From: Lachnospiraceae bacterium
Lineage (GTDB): Bacteria > Bacillota > Clostridia > Lachnospirales > Lachnospiraceae
Direction of reading: 5' to 3'
DNA length: 21,461 bases
Assembly: GCA_016293925.1 (NCBI GenBank)
Contig: JAEDCX010000038.1
Location: 1 to 21,461 of the forward strand
Under the pieces are notes generated by a model that was not told the DNA's origin, made no database searches, and worked only from the letters and a program-made list of their open reading frames with translations. A program made the position numbers and the translations under genes. Shown in pieces: positions 15,361 to 21,461 of the stretch; the first letter of the stretch is position 1, and each line of letters opens with the position of its first letter.

Positions 15361-16266
15361 ATGAATACAACAGTTTCAATTGCAGGAGTTGAGTTTCAGA
15401 ATCCGGTTATGACGGCATCCGGAACGTTTGGATCAGGAATGGAATACAGCCAGTTTGTGGATTTGAACCGATTGGGAGCGGTGGTGACAAAAGGAGTAGC
15501 CAATGTACCGTGGCCGGGCAATCCAACACCGCGTGTCGCAGAAGTGTACGGCGGCATGCTGAATGCGATCGGGTTACAGAATCCGGGCATCGACGTGTTC
15601 ATTGAGAGGGATATTCCTTTTCTGAAGAAATATGATACGAAGATTATCGTGAATGTATGTGGGAAATCCGTGGCTGATTATGTAGAGGTTGTGGAAAAAT
15701 TGGGAGATCAGCCGGTGGATATGCTGGAGATCAATGTTTCCTGCCCGAATGTCAAAGAAGGCGCCATTGCCTTCGGACAGAAGGCGGATGCGTTGGAGAA
15801 TATTACGAAGGAGATCAAAGCAAAGGCAAAACAGCCGGTTATCATGAAGCTGTCGCCGAATGTGACGGATATTACCGAGATGGCAAGAGCTGCCGAGAGT
15901 GCCGGTGCGGACGCCCTGTCTTTGATCAATACCATCACTGGCATGAAGATTGATATAGGCAGACGCAGATTTGTACTGGCCAATAAGACCGGAGGATTGT
16001 CGGGACCTGCCATCAAACCTGTGGCAGTACGCATGGTATATCAGACGGCACAGGCGGTGAAGATTCCGATCATTGGCATGGGAGGAATTGCAGATGCGTC
16101 TGATGCCATTGAATTCATTCTGGCAGGGGCAACGGCAATCAGTGTCGGTGCCATGAATTTCGTGAATCCTTACACAACCGTTGAGATCGTGGAAGGAATC
16201 GAAGCATATATGAATCAGTACGGCGTGCAGGATATCAGAGAATTAATCGGCGCGGTACATGAATAG
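15361..16266 (+). CDS. pyrD: Dihydroorotate dehydrogenase B, catalytic subunit
   Basis: 301 aa FMN barrel that oxidises dihydroorotate to orotate with PyrK. The start at 15361 has GGAAGGAG about 8 bases upstream and gives a family N terminus; the frame runs back into pyrK but those starts are not supported. Motifs: NPVMTASGTFGSG, VVTKG (Lys44), NAIGLQNPG, EINVSCPNVKEG with the active-site Cys128 typical of class 1 enzymes, MKLSPNV, NTITGM, GGLSGPAIKPVA and IPIIGMGGI (FMN phosphate), then GATAISVGAMNF. Its stop codon overlaps the proposed sigma-E -35 of sipL, and a terminator hairpin follows at once. Confidence 0.96.
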   Translation: MNTTVSIAGVEFQNPVMTASGTFGSGMEYSQFVDLNRLGAVVTKGVANVPWPGNPTPRVAEVYGGMLNAIGLQNPGIDVFIERDIPFLKKYDTKIIVNVCGKSVADYVEVVEKLGDQPVDMLEINVSCPNVKEGAIAFGQKADALENITKEIKAKAKQPVIMKLSPNVTDITEMARAAESAGADALSLINTITGMKIDIGRRRFVLANKTGGLSGPAIKPVAVRMVYQTAQAVKIPIIGMGGIADASDAIEFILAGATAISVGAMNFVNPYTTVEIVEGIEAYMNQYGVQDIRELIGAVHE

Positions 16267-16289
16267 ATTGGAAATCTCCTGAATACAAT
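16261..16289 (+). promoter_or_regulatory. Candidate sigma-E promoter of sipL
   Basis: GAATAGA (16261-16267, fits the first five positions of kmATATT), a 14-base spacer, then AATACAAT (16282-16289, 7/8 to CATACAnT). The -35 overlaps the pyrD stop codon. The start site would fall near 16296, after the 5' arm of the hairpin at 16276-16286. Confidence 0.5.
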
Positions 16290-16317
16290 GTTATATCAGT
16301 ATTCAGGAGGTTTTTTT
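16272..16317 (+). terminator. pyr operon terminator whose 3' arm is the sipL Shine-Dalgarno
   Basis: CTCCTGAATAC (16276-16286) pairs perfectly with GTATTCAGGAG (16299-16309). Four more pairs (AAAT with GTTT, one G-U) extend the stem to 15 bp, followed by T16311-16317. The AGGAGG in the 3' arm (16305-16310) is 8 bases from the sipL GTG at 16319, so the T-run doubles as the spacer between Shine-Dalgarno and start. Confidence 0.85.
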
Positions 16318-16318
16318 C

Positions 16319-17866
16319 GTGGAATTAAGAACCAGGAACATACATATGGATTGCGTCAGAGTAAAGGCGTCCTCTCAGATCACAATTGAGGACGACGTGA
16401 ATATCCCGGATTCCAAACCGGATGTGGAATCCATTCTGCTGACCTGCGGGAATATTATTGTGGAGGATACCAAGGCTCTGACAAATCAGGTGTCGGTAAG
16501 AGGGAAATTGGATTTCTCCATGCTCTATGTATCGGAAGAGGAGGACCGGAGTCCGGCGGGAATGACCGGAACGATTCCCATGAATGAACTGATCAATTTG
16601 GATCAGGTCAGTGCCGGTGATAATCTGGTGACGGATGTGAAGATTGAGGATCTGACGATCATCATGATCAATTCCAGGAAAATCAGCGTCAGGTGTCTTG
16701 CCATGATTACGGTACGCGCGGATTGCATGACGGATATCCGTATTCCGATAGCGGTGGAAGGGGGCGAGTCCACCGAATGCCATATGGTCAATCACGATTA
16801 TCGGGAAACGGTCGTTATGAAAAAGGATCTGATCCGGGTAAAGGATCTCATTACGCTTCCGAAGAATGATCCCAATATTGGCTGTATTCTGTGGCAGGAA
16901 GCCAATGTCACATGGATTGATTACCGGTGCCAGAACGATGCAATCCGCATTCAGGGAGAACTGGATGAATTCCTGTTATATCGTAGTGATGACGAGGACC
17001 ATTCATTGCATTTCTATGAGAATACATATTCGTTCAATCAGACGCTGGAATGCAGTGGTGTGCGTGAGGGTATGATTCCGGTCATCGATCACCGGGGAGC
17101 GGGGACGCAGGTCACGATGGAGAAGGATGAAGACGGGGAGAATCGGTGTGTTGCGATAGATATTCCTATGGAGCTGGATATCCGGGTCTACGAGGAGAAC
17201 GGTTATCCGGTTCTGGAAGATATCTATGCCGTTGACCGCCGGATTGATACCGTTACCGCGGAAAAGGAGTATCGCTGTGTCCGTTCCCGCAATGTGGTGA
17301 AACAACGGATGGCCGAGCGTATTCAGCTTGCGGAAGAGAATCCGGCAATTCTGCAGCTGCTGCGCTGCAGAGGAGAGATTACCATTGACAATACTGCAGT
17401 GACACCCGAGGGAATTGAAGTACATGGCAACATAGCCATCTGCATTCTCTATCTTGGCGGAGAGGAGGAGGGAGGATATCATGTACGTAAACAGGATTTG
17501 CCGGTGGATTATATCATCGACCTTCCGAATCTTCCAAATGACAGCTGTTACACGGTAGAGCCATCCGTGGAGCAGATTAGTGCGATTCCGGCGGACAGCA
17601 GACAGGTAGATGTAAAGCTGATACTATCTTTCCGCACGACGGTATACCGCAAGGAAAAGGTCTGCCTGATCGAATCCTTAAACGTGGATGAGAAGACTGA
17701 TGTGGCAGACGATCTGCCGGGTATGGCTTTGTATGTTGTAAAGCCGGGGGATACACTGTGGAAGATCGGAAAACGATATTATGTATCCATTGAGAGCCTG
17801 AAAGAGAACAATCAATTGACGGATGACGTGATTCAACCGGGCATGAAATTATTGGTTGTCAGATGA
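16319..17866 (+). CDS. sipL: SipL-type spore coat morphogenesis protein (DUF3794/SPOCS repeats + LysM)
   Basis: 515 aa from a GTG with AGGAGG 8 bases upstream. The N-terminal 450 residues contain repeated DUF3794 (SPOCS) units: DDVNIPDSKPDVESIL near the start, then LITLPKNDPNIGCILWQEANV and ERIQLAEENPAILQLLRCRG, each followed by a beta-rich stretch with a V.G.L.F..LY-like strand. The C terminus (about 471-515) is a LysM domain: YVVKPGDTLWKIGKRYYVS, then LKENNQL and IQPGMKLLVV. This is the layout of Clostridioides difficile SipL, which binds SpoIVA through its LysM domain and anchors the coat to the forespore in the mother cell. No signal peptide, as expected. A sigma-E-like promoter precedes it. 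Confidence 0.88.
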   Translation: MELRTRNIHMDCVRVKASSQITIEDDVNIPDSKPDVESILLTCGNIIVEDTKALTNQVSVRGKLDFSMLYVSEEEDRSPAGMTGTIPMNELINLDQVSAGDNLVTDVKIEDLTIIMINSRKISVRCLAMITVRADCMTDIRIPIAVEGGESTECHMVNHDYRETVVMKKDLIRVKDLITLPKNDPNIGCILWQEANVTWIDYRCQNDAIRIQGELDEFLLYRSDDEDHSLHFYENTYSFNQTLECSGVREGMIPVIDHRGAGTQVTMEKDEDGENRCVAIDIPMELDIRVYEENGYPVLEDIYAVDRRIDTVTAEKEYRCVRSRNVVKQRMAERIQLAEENPAILQLLRCRGEITIDNTAVTPEGIEVHGNIAICILYLGGEEEGGYHVRKQDLPVDYIIDLPNLPNDSCYTVEPSVEQISAIPADSRQVDVKLILSFRTTVYRKEKVCLIESLNVDEKTDVADDLPGMALYVVKPGDTLWKIGKRYYVSIESLKENNQLTDDVIQPGMKLLVVR

Positions 17867-17876
17867 CGGGACAGCG

Positions 17877-17922
17877 AAAAACACCGACAACACAAGTGGC
17901 GGCAAGTGAAGTCGGTGTTTTT
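17877..17922 (+). terminator. Rho-independent terminator after sipL
   Basis: AAAAACACCGAC (17877-17888) and GTCGGTGTTTTT (17911-17922) are perfect 12-bp complements with a 22-base loop. The A-run on one side and T-run on the other make it potentially active on both strands. It separates sipL from the ispE operon. Confidence 0.88.
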
Positions 17923-18001
17923 CTATGAATGGGATATTACATATCTTGGACTATTACATCACGTATATCGGCCTGTATCGTAAGAAAATGAATAGGAAAA
18001 A

Positions 18002-18030
18002 TTGATTTTTTTGAAAAAATTGTATATAAT
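18002..18030 (+). promoter_or_regulatory. Sigma-A promoter of the ispE-gntR operon
   Basis: TTGATT (18002-18007), exactly 17 bases, and a perfect TATAAT (18025-18030) in a very AT-rich stretch. The expected start is near 18037, leaving about 37 bases of leader before the ispE ATG. This is the clearest vegetative promoter in the window. Confidence 0.75.
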
Positions 18031-18051
18031 AAAGTACAATCTTGTATACAA
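18020..18051. promoter_or_regulatory. Paired palindromes, candidate GntR/FadR-type operator
   Basis: TTGTATACAA at 18042-18051 is a perfect 10-bp palindrome just past the expected start site. TTGTATATAA at 18020-18029 differs at one base and covers the -10 box. Their centres are 22 bp apart, about two helical turns. The GT..AC core suits FadR-type GntR regulators, and one is encoded in this operon. A direct repeat AAAGTACA (18031-18038 and 18050-18057) also lies here. Confidence 0.5.
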
Positions 18052-18073
18052 AGTACAGGGAGAAGATATCACA

Positions 18074-18952
18074 ATGGTACGAAAAGCGTATGCCAAGATC
18101 AATATCGGGTTGGATGTCCTGCGGCGGCGGGCGGACGGATATCATGAAGTCAGAATGATCATGCAGACGATCGGTCTGCATGATGAGCTACAGTTCACCA
18201 GGGCGGAATCGGGGATCACCCTTCGGCTCAATCGGCCGGATCTGTCGGCGGGTGCAGACAATCTGGTGTATCGGGCGGCAGAATTGATGCTGGAAACCTA
18301 TGGGATCCCCCAGGGCGTTTGCATTACGCTTGAGAAGAATATTCCGATGGCAGCAGGTCTCGCGGGAGGCAGTGCTGATGCGGCGGCAACACTGAAGGGA
18401 TTGAATGATCTTTTCCGGATCGGGGCGACGCAGGAGGAACTTCGGAAGCTGGGAGTCCGGTTGGGGGCAGATGTTCCTTACTGCATTATGGGCGGTACGG
18501 CTCTGGCAGAAGGAATTGGGGAGATTCTGACTCCCCTGAGGAATCTGCCGCAGTGCAAAGTGCTGATTGCGAAACCAAATATCGATGTATCCACTGCCTT
18601 TGTGTACCGGAATCTGCATGTGGAGACGAGAGAGTACCATCCGGATGTGGATGCCCAGCTTCGGGGGATTGCAGGAGACAACCTGCCGCAGGTGATTCAG
18701 GCAATGGGGAATATTCTGGAACTGGTGACGATTCCGGAGTACCCGGTGATAGAAGAGATCAAACAGACCATGAAACAGGCCGGTGCCATGAATGCCATGA
18801 TGAGTGGCAGCGGTCCAACCGTATTCGGATTATTTCAGGATGAAACAAGCATGAAACGGGCATATGAGGCGGTATGTGCGGGAGGACTTGCACGGGATAT
18901 TGTCATGACGGAGTTCGTTACCGCCGAAGAGATGCTGCAGGAACAAGCTTGA
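18074..18952 (+). CDS. ispE: 4-diphosphocytidyl-2-C-methyl-D-erythritol kinase
   Basis: 292 aa GHMP kinase, fourth step of the MEP (non-mevalonate) isoprenoid pathway. The start at 18074 gives the family N terminus MVRKAYAKINIGLDV (Lys8 in the AKIN motif) with GGGAG 11 bases upstream; the in-frame extension back to 18002 would begin inside the promoter. GHMP marks: DGYHEVRMIMQTI, PMAAGLAGGSADAAA (91-105, ATP loop), LGADVPYCIMGGTALAEGIGE with the likely catalytic Asp133, and MSGSGPTVFGLF near the C terminus. It is followed by the GntR gene after 12 bases, so they are probably one transcript. Confidence 0.95.
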   Translation: MVRKAYAKINIGLDVLRRRADGYHEVRMIMQTIGLHDELQFTRAESGITLRLNRPDLSAGADNLVYRAAELMLETYGIPQGVCITLEKNIPMAAGLAGGSADAAATLKGLNDLFRIGATQEELRKLGVRLGADVPYCIMGGTALAEGIGEILTPLRNLPQCKVLIAKPNIDVSTAFVYRNLHVETREYHPDVDAQLRGIAGDNLPQVIQAMGNILELVTIPEYPVIEEIKQTMKQAGAMNAMMSGSGPTVFGLFQDETSMKRAYEAVCAGGLARDIVMTEFVTAEEMLQEQA

Positions 18953-18964
18953 GGAGGGAATGCT

Positions 18965-19636
18965 ATGGATGATTTATCTGTGAATATGGACGAATTCCTG
19001 CCGCTGCGTGATGTGGTGTTCAAAACATTGAGACAGGCCATTCTGCGGGGAGAACTGAAACCCGGGGAGAGGCTGATGGAGATTCATCTTGCAAACCGTC
19101 TGGGGGTCAGCAGAACACCGATCAGAGAGGCGATTCGCATGCTGGAACTGGAAGGACTCGTGGTAATGATCCCGAGACGAGGAGCGGAAGTTGCGAAAAT
19201 CACGGAGAAGAATCTGAAGGATGTTCTGGAGGTAAGACGTGCACTGGATGCGCTTGCCATTGAACTGGCCTGTGAGAGAATCACCGAGGAAGAGATGCGG
19301 AAACTCCATGAGGCGGAGCTGGCATGTGAAGAGGCTACGAAGACCAACGATGCGGCGGTGATCGCACAGGCAGACGTGGCATTTCATGACATTATCATCA
19401 AGGCGGCCGGGAATGACAGATTAACTGCGCTGGTGAACAATCTGGCGGAGCAGATGTATCGCTACCGGTTTGAGTATATCAAGGATGCAAGGAATCATAT
19501 ACAGATTATTACCGAGCATCGACAGATCTACGAGAGCCTGTATAAGAAAAACCGTGCGGAAGCTGCGCAGGCGGTGAAAACCCATATTGATAACCAGGAG
19601 CAGATGATTGTGCAGATGATTCACCTGGAGAACTGA
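18965..19636 (+). CDS. GntR family transcriptional regulator, FadR/FCD subfamily
   Basis: 223 aa with GAGGAGGG before the ATG. The N-terminal winged helix (about 13-80) includes LRQAILRGELKPGERLME and LGVSRTPIREAIRMLELEGL, the GntR recognition helix. The C-terminal FCD helical domain (about 85-215) has the metal-binding set Asp137, His141, His185 and His207 in family spacing (D-x3-H, then H-x21-H), so a metal-dependent carboxylic-acid ligand is likely from family knowledge. Target genes are unknown. The palindromes over the ispE promoter are natural candidates, implying autoregulation together with isoprenoid gene control. Confidence 0.92.
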   Translation: MDDLSVNMDEFLPLRDVVFKTLRQAILRGELKPGERLMEIHLANRLGVSRTPIREAIRMLELEGLVVMIPRRGAEVAKITEKNLKDVLEVRRALDALAIELACERITEEEMRKLHEAELACEEATKTNDAAVIAQADVAFHDIIIKAAGNDRLTALVNNLAEQMYRYRFEYIKDARNHIQIITEHRQIYESLYKKNRAEAAQAVKTHIDNQEQMIVQMIHLEN

Positions 19637-19698
19637 TTAGAAAAGAACAAAGTGGATATGCTCTATACGGAGGCAGAATGCCGAAAGGAGACATATTC

Positions 19699-19965
19699 AT
19701 GGAACACAATCATAATCATAGAAGAATGAGAGAATGGCTGGCCTTGCTGGTGCTGACGGTATCCTTTTTCGGATTGTTTTTTCCGAATTATACCTTGACA
19801 GATGAAGTATGTACTGTCAGTATGGAAGAATGCGGGGAAGAAGCAACCGGAGAGCAGATAAAGGAACGATTGGAGGCAAGAGGCATTACGTATCGGGATC
19901 TGCATTCCGGTAAGGTCCGCGTCAGGAGCAGACTGCTGGAATGGTTCAGCAGTTTATGGCATTAA
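19699..19965 (+). CDS. Small single-pass membrane protein, unknown function
   Basis: 88 aa from the ATG at 19699, chosen because AGGAG lies 8 bases before it; an earlier in-frame ATG at 19678 has GGAGG close by and would add seven residues. The N terminus is polar with alternating His/Asn (MEHNHNHRRMREW). It is followed by one hydrophobic helix (about 14-35, ALLVLTVSFFGLFFPNY), then a charged tail with two Cys and an amphipathic stretch (EQIKERLEARGITYRDL). I recognise no family. It lies between gntR and murI with 17 bases to the next start, so it is probably part of the same operon. Its clean ribosome site and coding position support it as a real gene. Confidence 0.65.
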   Translation: MEHNHNHRRMREWLALLVLTVSFFGLFFPNYTLTDEVCTVSMEECGEEATGEQIKERLEARGITYRDLHSGKVRVRSRLLEWFSSLWH

Positions 19966-19982
19966 GTCAGTGGAGCAATAGT

Positions 19983-20819
19983 ATGAAGACAGAAAGTGCA
20001 GCACAACCGGGGGCGCCCATTGGGGTGTTTGATTCCGGTGTCGGAGGGTTGACCGTGGTTCGGGAGATCATGCGTCAGATTCCGAATGAGAGGATTGTTT
20101 ATTTTGGAGATACTGCCCGGGTTCCGTATGGGAATAAGTCCAGGGAAACGGTTACAAGATACAGCAGGCAGATTGTTCATTTCCTGCGCACGCAGAACGT
20201 GAAAACCATTGTGATAGCGTGCAATACTGCCAGTGCATATGCATTGGAGGAACTGGAGCAGGAGATCGACATTCCGGTGATCGGTGTGGTAAAGCCCGGT
20301 GCCAAGGCGGCTGTGGAGGCTACCAGAAATGGCAAGATCGGCGTGATTGCCACGGCGGGCACCATCGCCAGTAAGATTTATTCCCAATACATAGAGACAA
20401 TTGCACCGGATGCATCGGTTATCGGCAAAGCGTGTCCTCTTTTTGTTCCTCTGGTGGAGGAGGGGCTGCTGCAGGATCCGGTAACGGATGAGATTGCCAG
20501 ACGCTATCTGACGGAACTGAAGGATCGGCAGATTGATTCCCTTATTTTGGGCTGTACCCATTACCCCCTGATTCGTGATACAATAGAGAAAGTAATGGGA
20601 GATGAGGTTACGCTTGTGAACCCGGCCTATGAAACGGCGCGGGAACTGAAGGAACTTCTGGCAGAGAGAAGCTTATTGAATGAGAAGCCTATTGGGCTGG
20701 GAGAAGACGGTCACAGCTTTTACGTCAGTGATGCGGCAGAGAAATTCCAGGTGTTTGCCAATTCGATTCTGAAGTACGGGATTCTGTCTGCGAAGATTGT
20801 GAATGCAGAGAAGTATTAG
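19983..20819 (+). CDS. murI: Glutamate racemase
   Basis: 278 aa, cytoplasmic cofactor-independent racemase that supplies D-glutamate for peptidoglycan. The start at 19983 has GGAG 8 bases upstream; an in-frame ATG at 19941 would overlap the previous gene and adds no family sequence. Signatures: IGVFDSGVGGLTVVREI with the first catalytic-region Asp/Ser, YFGDTARVPYGNKS, ACNTASA with Cys80, GVVKPGAKAA, and LGCTHYPLI with Cys191. These two cysteines are the acid/base pair. Length and motif order are normal. It adds a third peptidoglycan-precursor gene to this window with ddl and murF, but on a separate transcript. Confidence 0.96.
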   Translation: MKTESAAQPGAPIGVFDSGVGGLTVVREIMRQIPNERIVYFGDTARVPYGNKSRETVTRYSRQIVHFLRTQNVKTIVIACNTASAYALEELEQEIDIPVIGVVKPGAKAAVEATRNGKIGVIATAGTIASKIYSQYIETIAPDASVIGKACPLFVPLVEEGLLQDPVTDEIARRYLTELKDRQIDSLILGCTHYPLIRDTIEKVMGDEVTLVNPAYETARELKELLAERSLLNEKPIGLGEDGHSFYVSDAAEKFQVFANSILKYGILSAKIVNAEKY

Positions 20820-20848
20820 GGTATATGGTATTGTTTTAGGAGTAAGAT

Positions 20849-21289
20849 ATGACAAAAGATGTTTTATTGAAGGTGCGGGGACTGCAGTTCAACGGAGATC
20901 CGGAGGCCGAGAAAGTCGAGACGATTACACCGGCCCAGTATTATCTGAAGAACGGAGGACATTACATTCTCTACGATGAGGTTGCAGAGGGGCTGGAGGA
21001 GAATACCCGCAACGTGATACATATTAAGGATCATGAGCTGAATATTATGAAGCGCGGCGTGATCAATGCGGAGATGTTGTTCACGGAAAACCGCAAGAAT
21101 CTCACCAGTTATGGTACTCCCTACGGTTCTATCATGGTGGGGATTGATACCAACCATATGGATGTCACGGAGGAAGAGGATCTTCTTCGGGTACATATTG
21201 ATTATGCGTTGGAATTGAATCATGAACATTTCGCGGACTGCAAACTGGATATTGATGTTCGGCCCAAAGAAAAAGGAATGCTGATGTAA
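20849..21289 (+). CDS. DUF1934 (YwiB-like) beta-barrel protein
   Basis: 146 aa, preceded by AGGAG 8 bases before the ATG. The pattern fits the small lipocalin-like DUF1934/YwiB family of Firmicutes: GHYILYDEVAEG (family Y..YeE), IMKRGVINAEMLF (family i.R.G.v...m.F), and SYGTPYGSIMVGIDTNHM (family Y.TpyG...v.T). No signal peptide, so it is cytoplasmic. Biochemical role unknown; family members are often near arginyl-tRNA synthetase or cell-wall genes. Its last codons form the 5' arm of the terminator. Confidence 0.85.
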   Translation: MTKDVLLKVRGLQFNGDPEAEKVETITPAQYYLKNGGHYILYDEVAEGLEENTRNVIHIKDHELNIMKRGVINAEMLFTENRKNLTSYGTPYGSIMVGIDTNHMDVTEEEDLLRVHIDYALELNHEHFADCKLDIDVRPKEKGMLM

Positions 21290-21302
21290 CGGCATTCCTT
21301 TT
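21271..21302. terminator. Bidirectional hairpin terminator between convergent genes
   Basis: AAAAGGAATGC (21271-21281) and GCATTCCTTTT (21292-21302) pair over 11 bp around a 10-base loop holding the DUF1934 stop codon. Plus-strand read-out ends in TTTTATTGTTG. Minus-strand read-out ends in TTTTTCTTTGG. It can therefore serve both the DUF1934 gene and the minus-strand gene at the edge. Confidence 0.8.
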
Positions 21303-21347
21303 ATTGTTGTATTGTTGATTTTTATTCAATATTACGTGTGATGGCTT

Positions 21348-21461
21348 CTATAACGGCTTCGCACCGGCTTTCTCCTGCATCTTTTCAACCCATCTCTTAT
21401 AGCGGCCCTTCTTTTTCTTCTTCGTATTGGTATCTGTCGGAAGGGGACCGCGGATACCACG
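21348..21461 (-). CDS. C-terminal fragment of an unidentified basic protein (runs off the window)
   Basis: On the minus strand an open frame enters from the window edge and ends at TAG (21350-21348), giving 37 residues. The stretch is strongly basic, with a KKKKK run followed by GRYKRWVEKMQEKAG. The bidirectional terminator 46 bases downstream supports a real gene end here. Too little is present to identify it; a Lys/Arg-rich tail could belong to a nucleic-acid-binding or membrane-anchored protein. Confidence 0.5.
   Translation of the reverse strand, partial: RGIRGPLPTDTNTKKKKKGRYKRWVEKMQEKAGAKPL

Noticed and set aside
17889..17910. CAAGTG direct repeat in the loop of the sipL terminator
   Set aside because: Six-base repeat, two copies only; expected by chance and without context.
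18002..18073. N-terminal extension of IspE
   Set aside because: It would start inside the -35 box of a near-perfect sigma-A promoter; the family start is at 18074.
1..21461. CRISPR array, tRNA/rRNA, insertion sequence, prophage or riboswitch
   Set aside because: No periodic repeats, cloverleaf, transposase or integrase motifs, terminal repeats or recognisable aptamer were seen; the genes are ordinary chromosomal ones.

Overview
The window reads as a chromosomal core segment of a spore-forming, low-to-mid GC Clostridia, most like Lachnospiraceae. This is inferred from a SipL-type DUF3794+LysM protein, a SpoIID/SpoIIQ-like pair, a Gram-positive type 1B dihydroorotate dehydrogenase (pyrD with pyrK), strong AGGAGG ribosome sites and dense same-strand packing. 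Almost everything is on the + strand; the exceptions are plsC and a fragment at the right edge. I see no rRNA, tRNA, CRISPR array, transposon or phage gene.

Layout. 1-1896: 3' part of an aconitase-superfamily hydratase, closed by a long hairpin terminator. 2182-5380: a Ca-loop protein of unknown role, then a divergent spoIID and a degenerate-LytM spoIIQ, closed by a hairpin. 5625-11807: an apparently inactive GH9-like lipoprotein, ddl, murF and a large GT-C-like membrane protein, i.e. a cell-envelope cluster. 11824-12558 (-): plsC, convergent with that cluster and sharing a hairpin with it. 12707-16266: a PrcB-like lipoprotein followed by pyrC-pyrK-pyrD. 16319-17866: sipL. 18074-21289: ispE, a GntR/FCD regulator, a small membrane protein, murI and a DUF1934 protein. 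21348-21461 (-): the C-terminal end of an unidentified basic protein.

The most interesting layer is regulatory. Three sporulation genes (spoIID, spoIIQ, sipL) each have a recognisable sporulation-sigma promoter whose -35 box overlaps the stop codon of the gene upstream: sigma-E type for spoIID and sipL, sigma-F/G type for spoIIQ. At spoIIQ and sipL the -10 box also lies in or against the 5' arm of a hairpin whose 3' arm is the gene's own Shine-Dalgarno. Transcripts starting at the sporulation promoter would lack the 5' arm and have a free ribosome site. Read-through transcripts from the gene upstream would carry both arms and hide it. This looks like a compact compartment or growth-phase insulator; it is inferred from sequence only.

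A second regulatory candidate is a pair of TTGTATACAA-like palindromes 22 bp apart over the ispE promoter, plausible operators for the GntR protein encoded immediately after ispE. Two or three envelope proteins (SpoIID, SpoIIQ, GH9-like lipoprotein) appear to have lost catalytic or metal residues.
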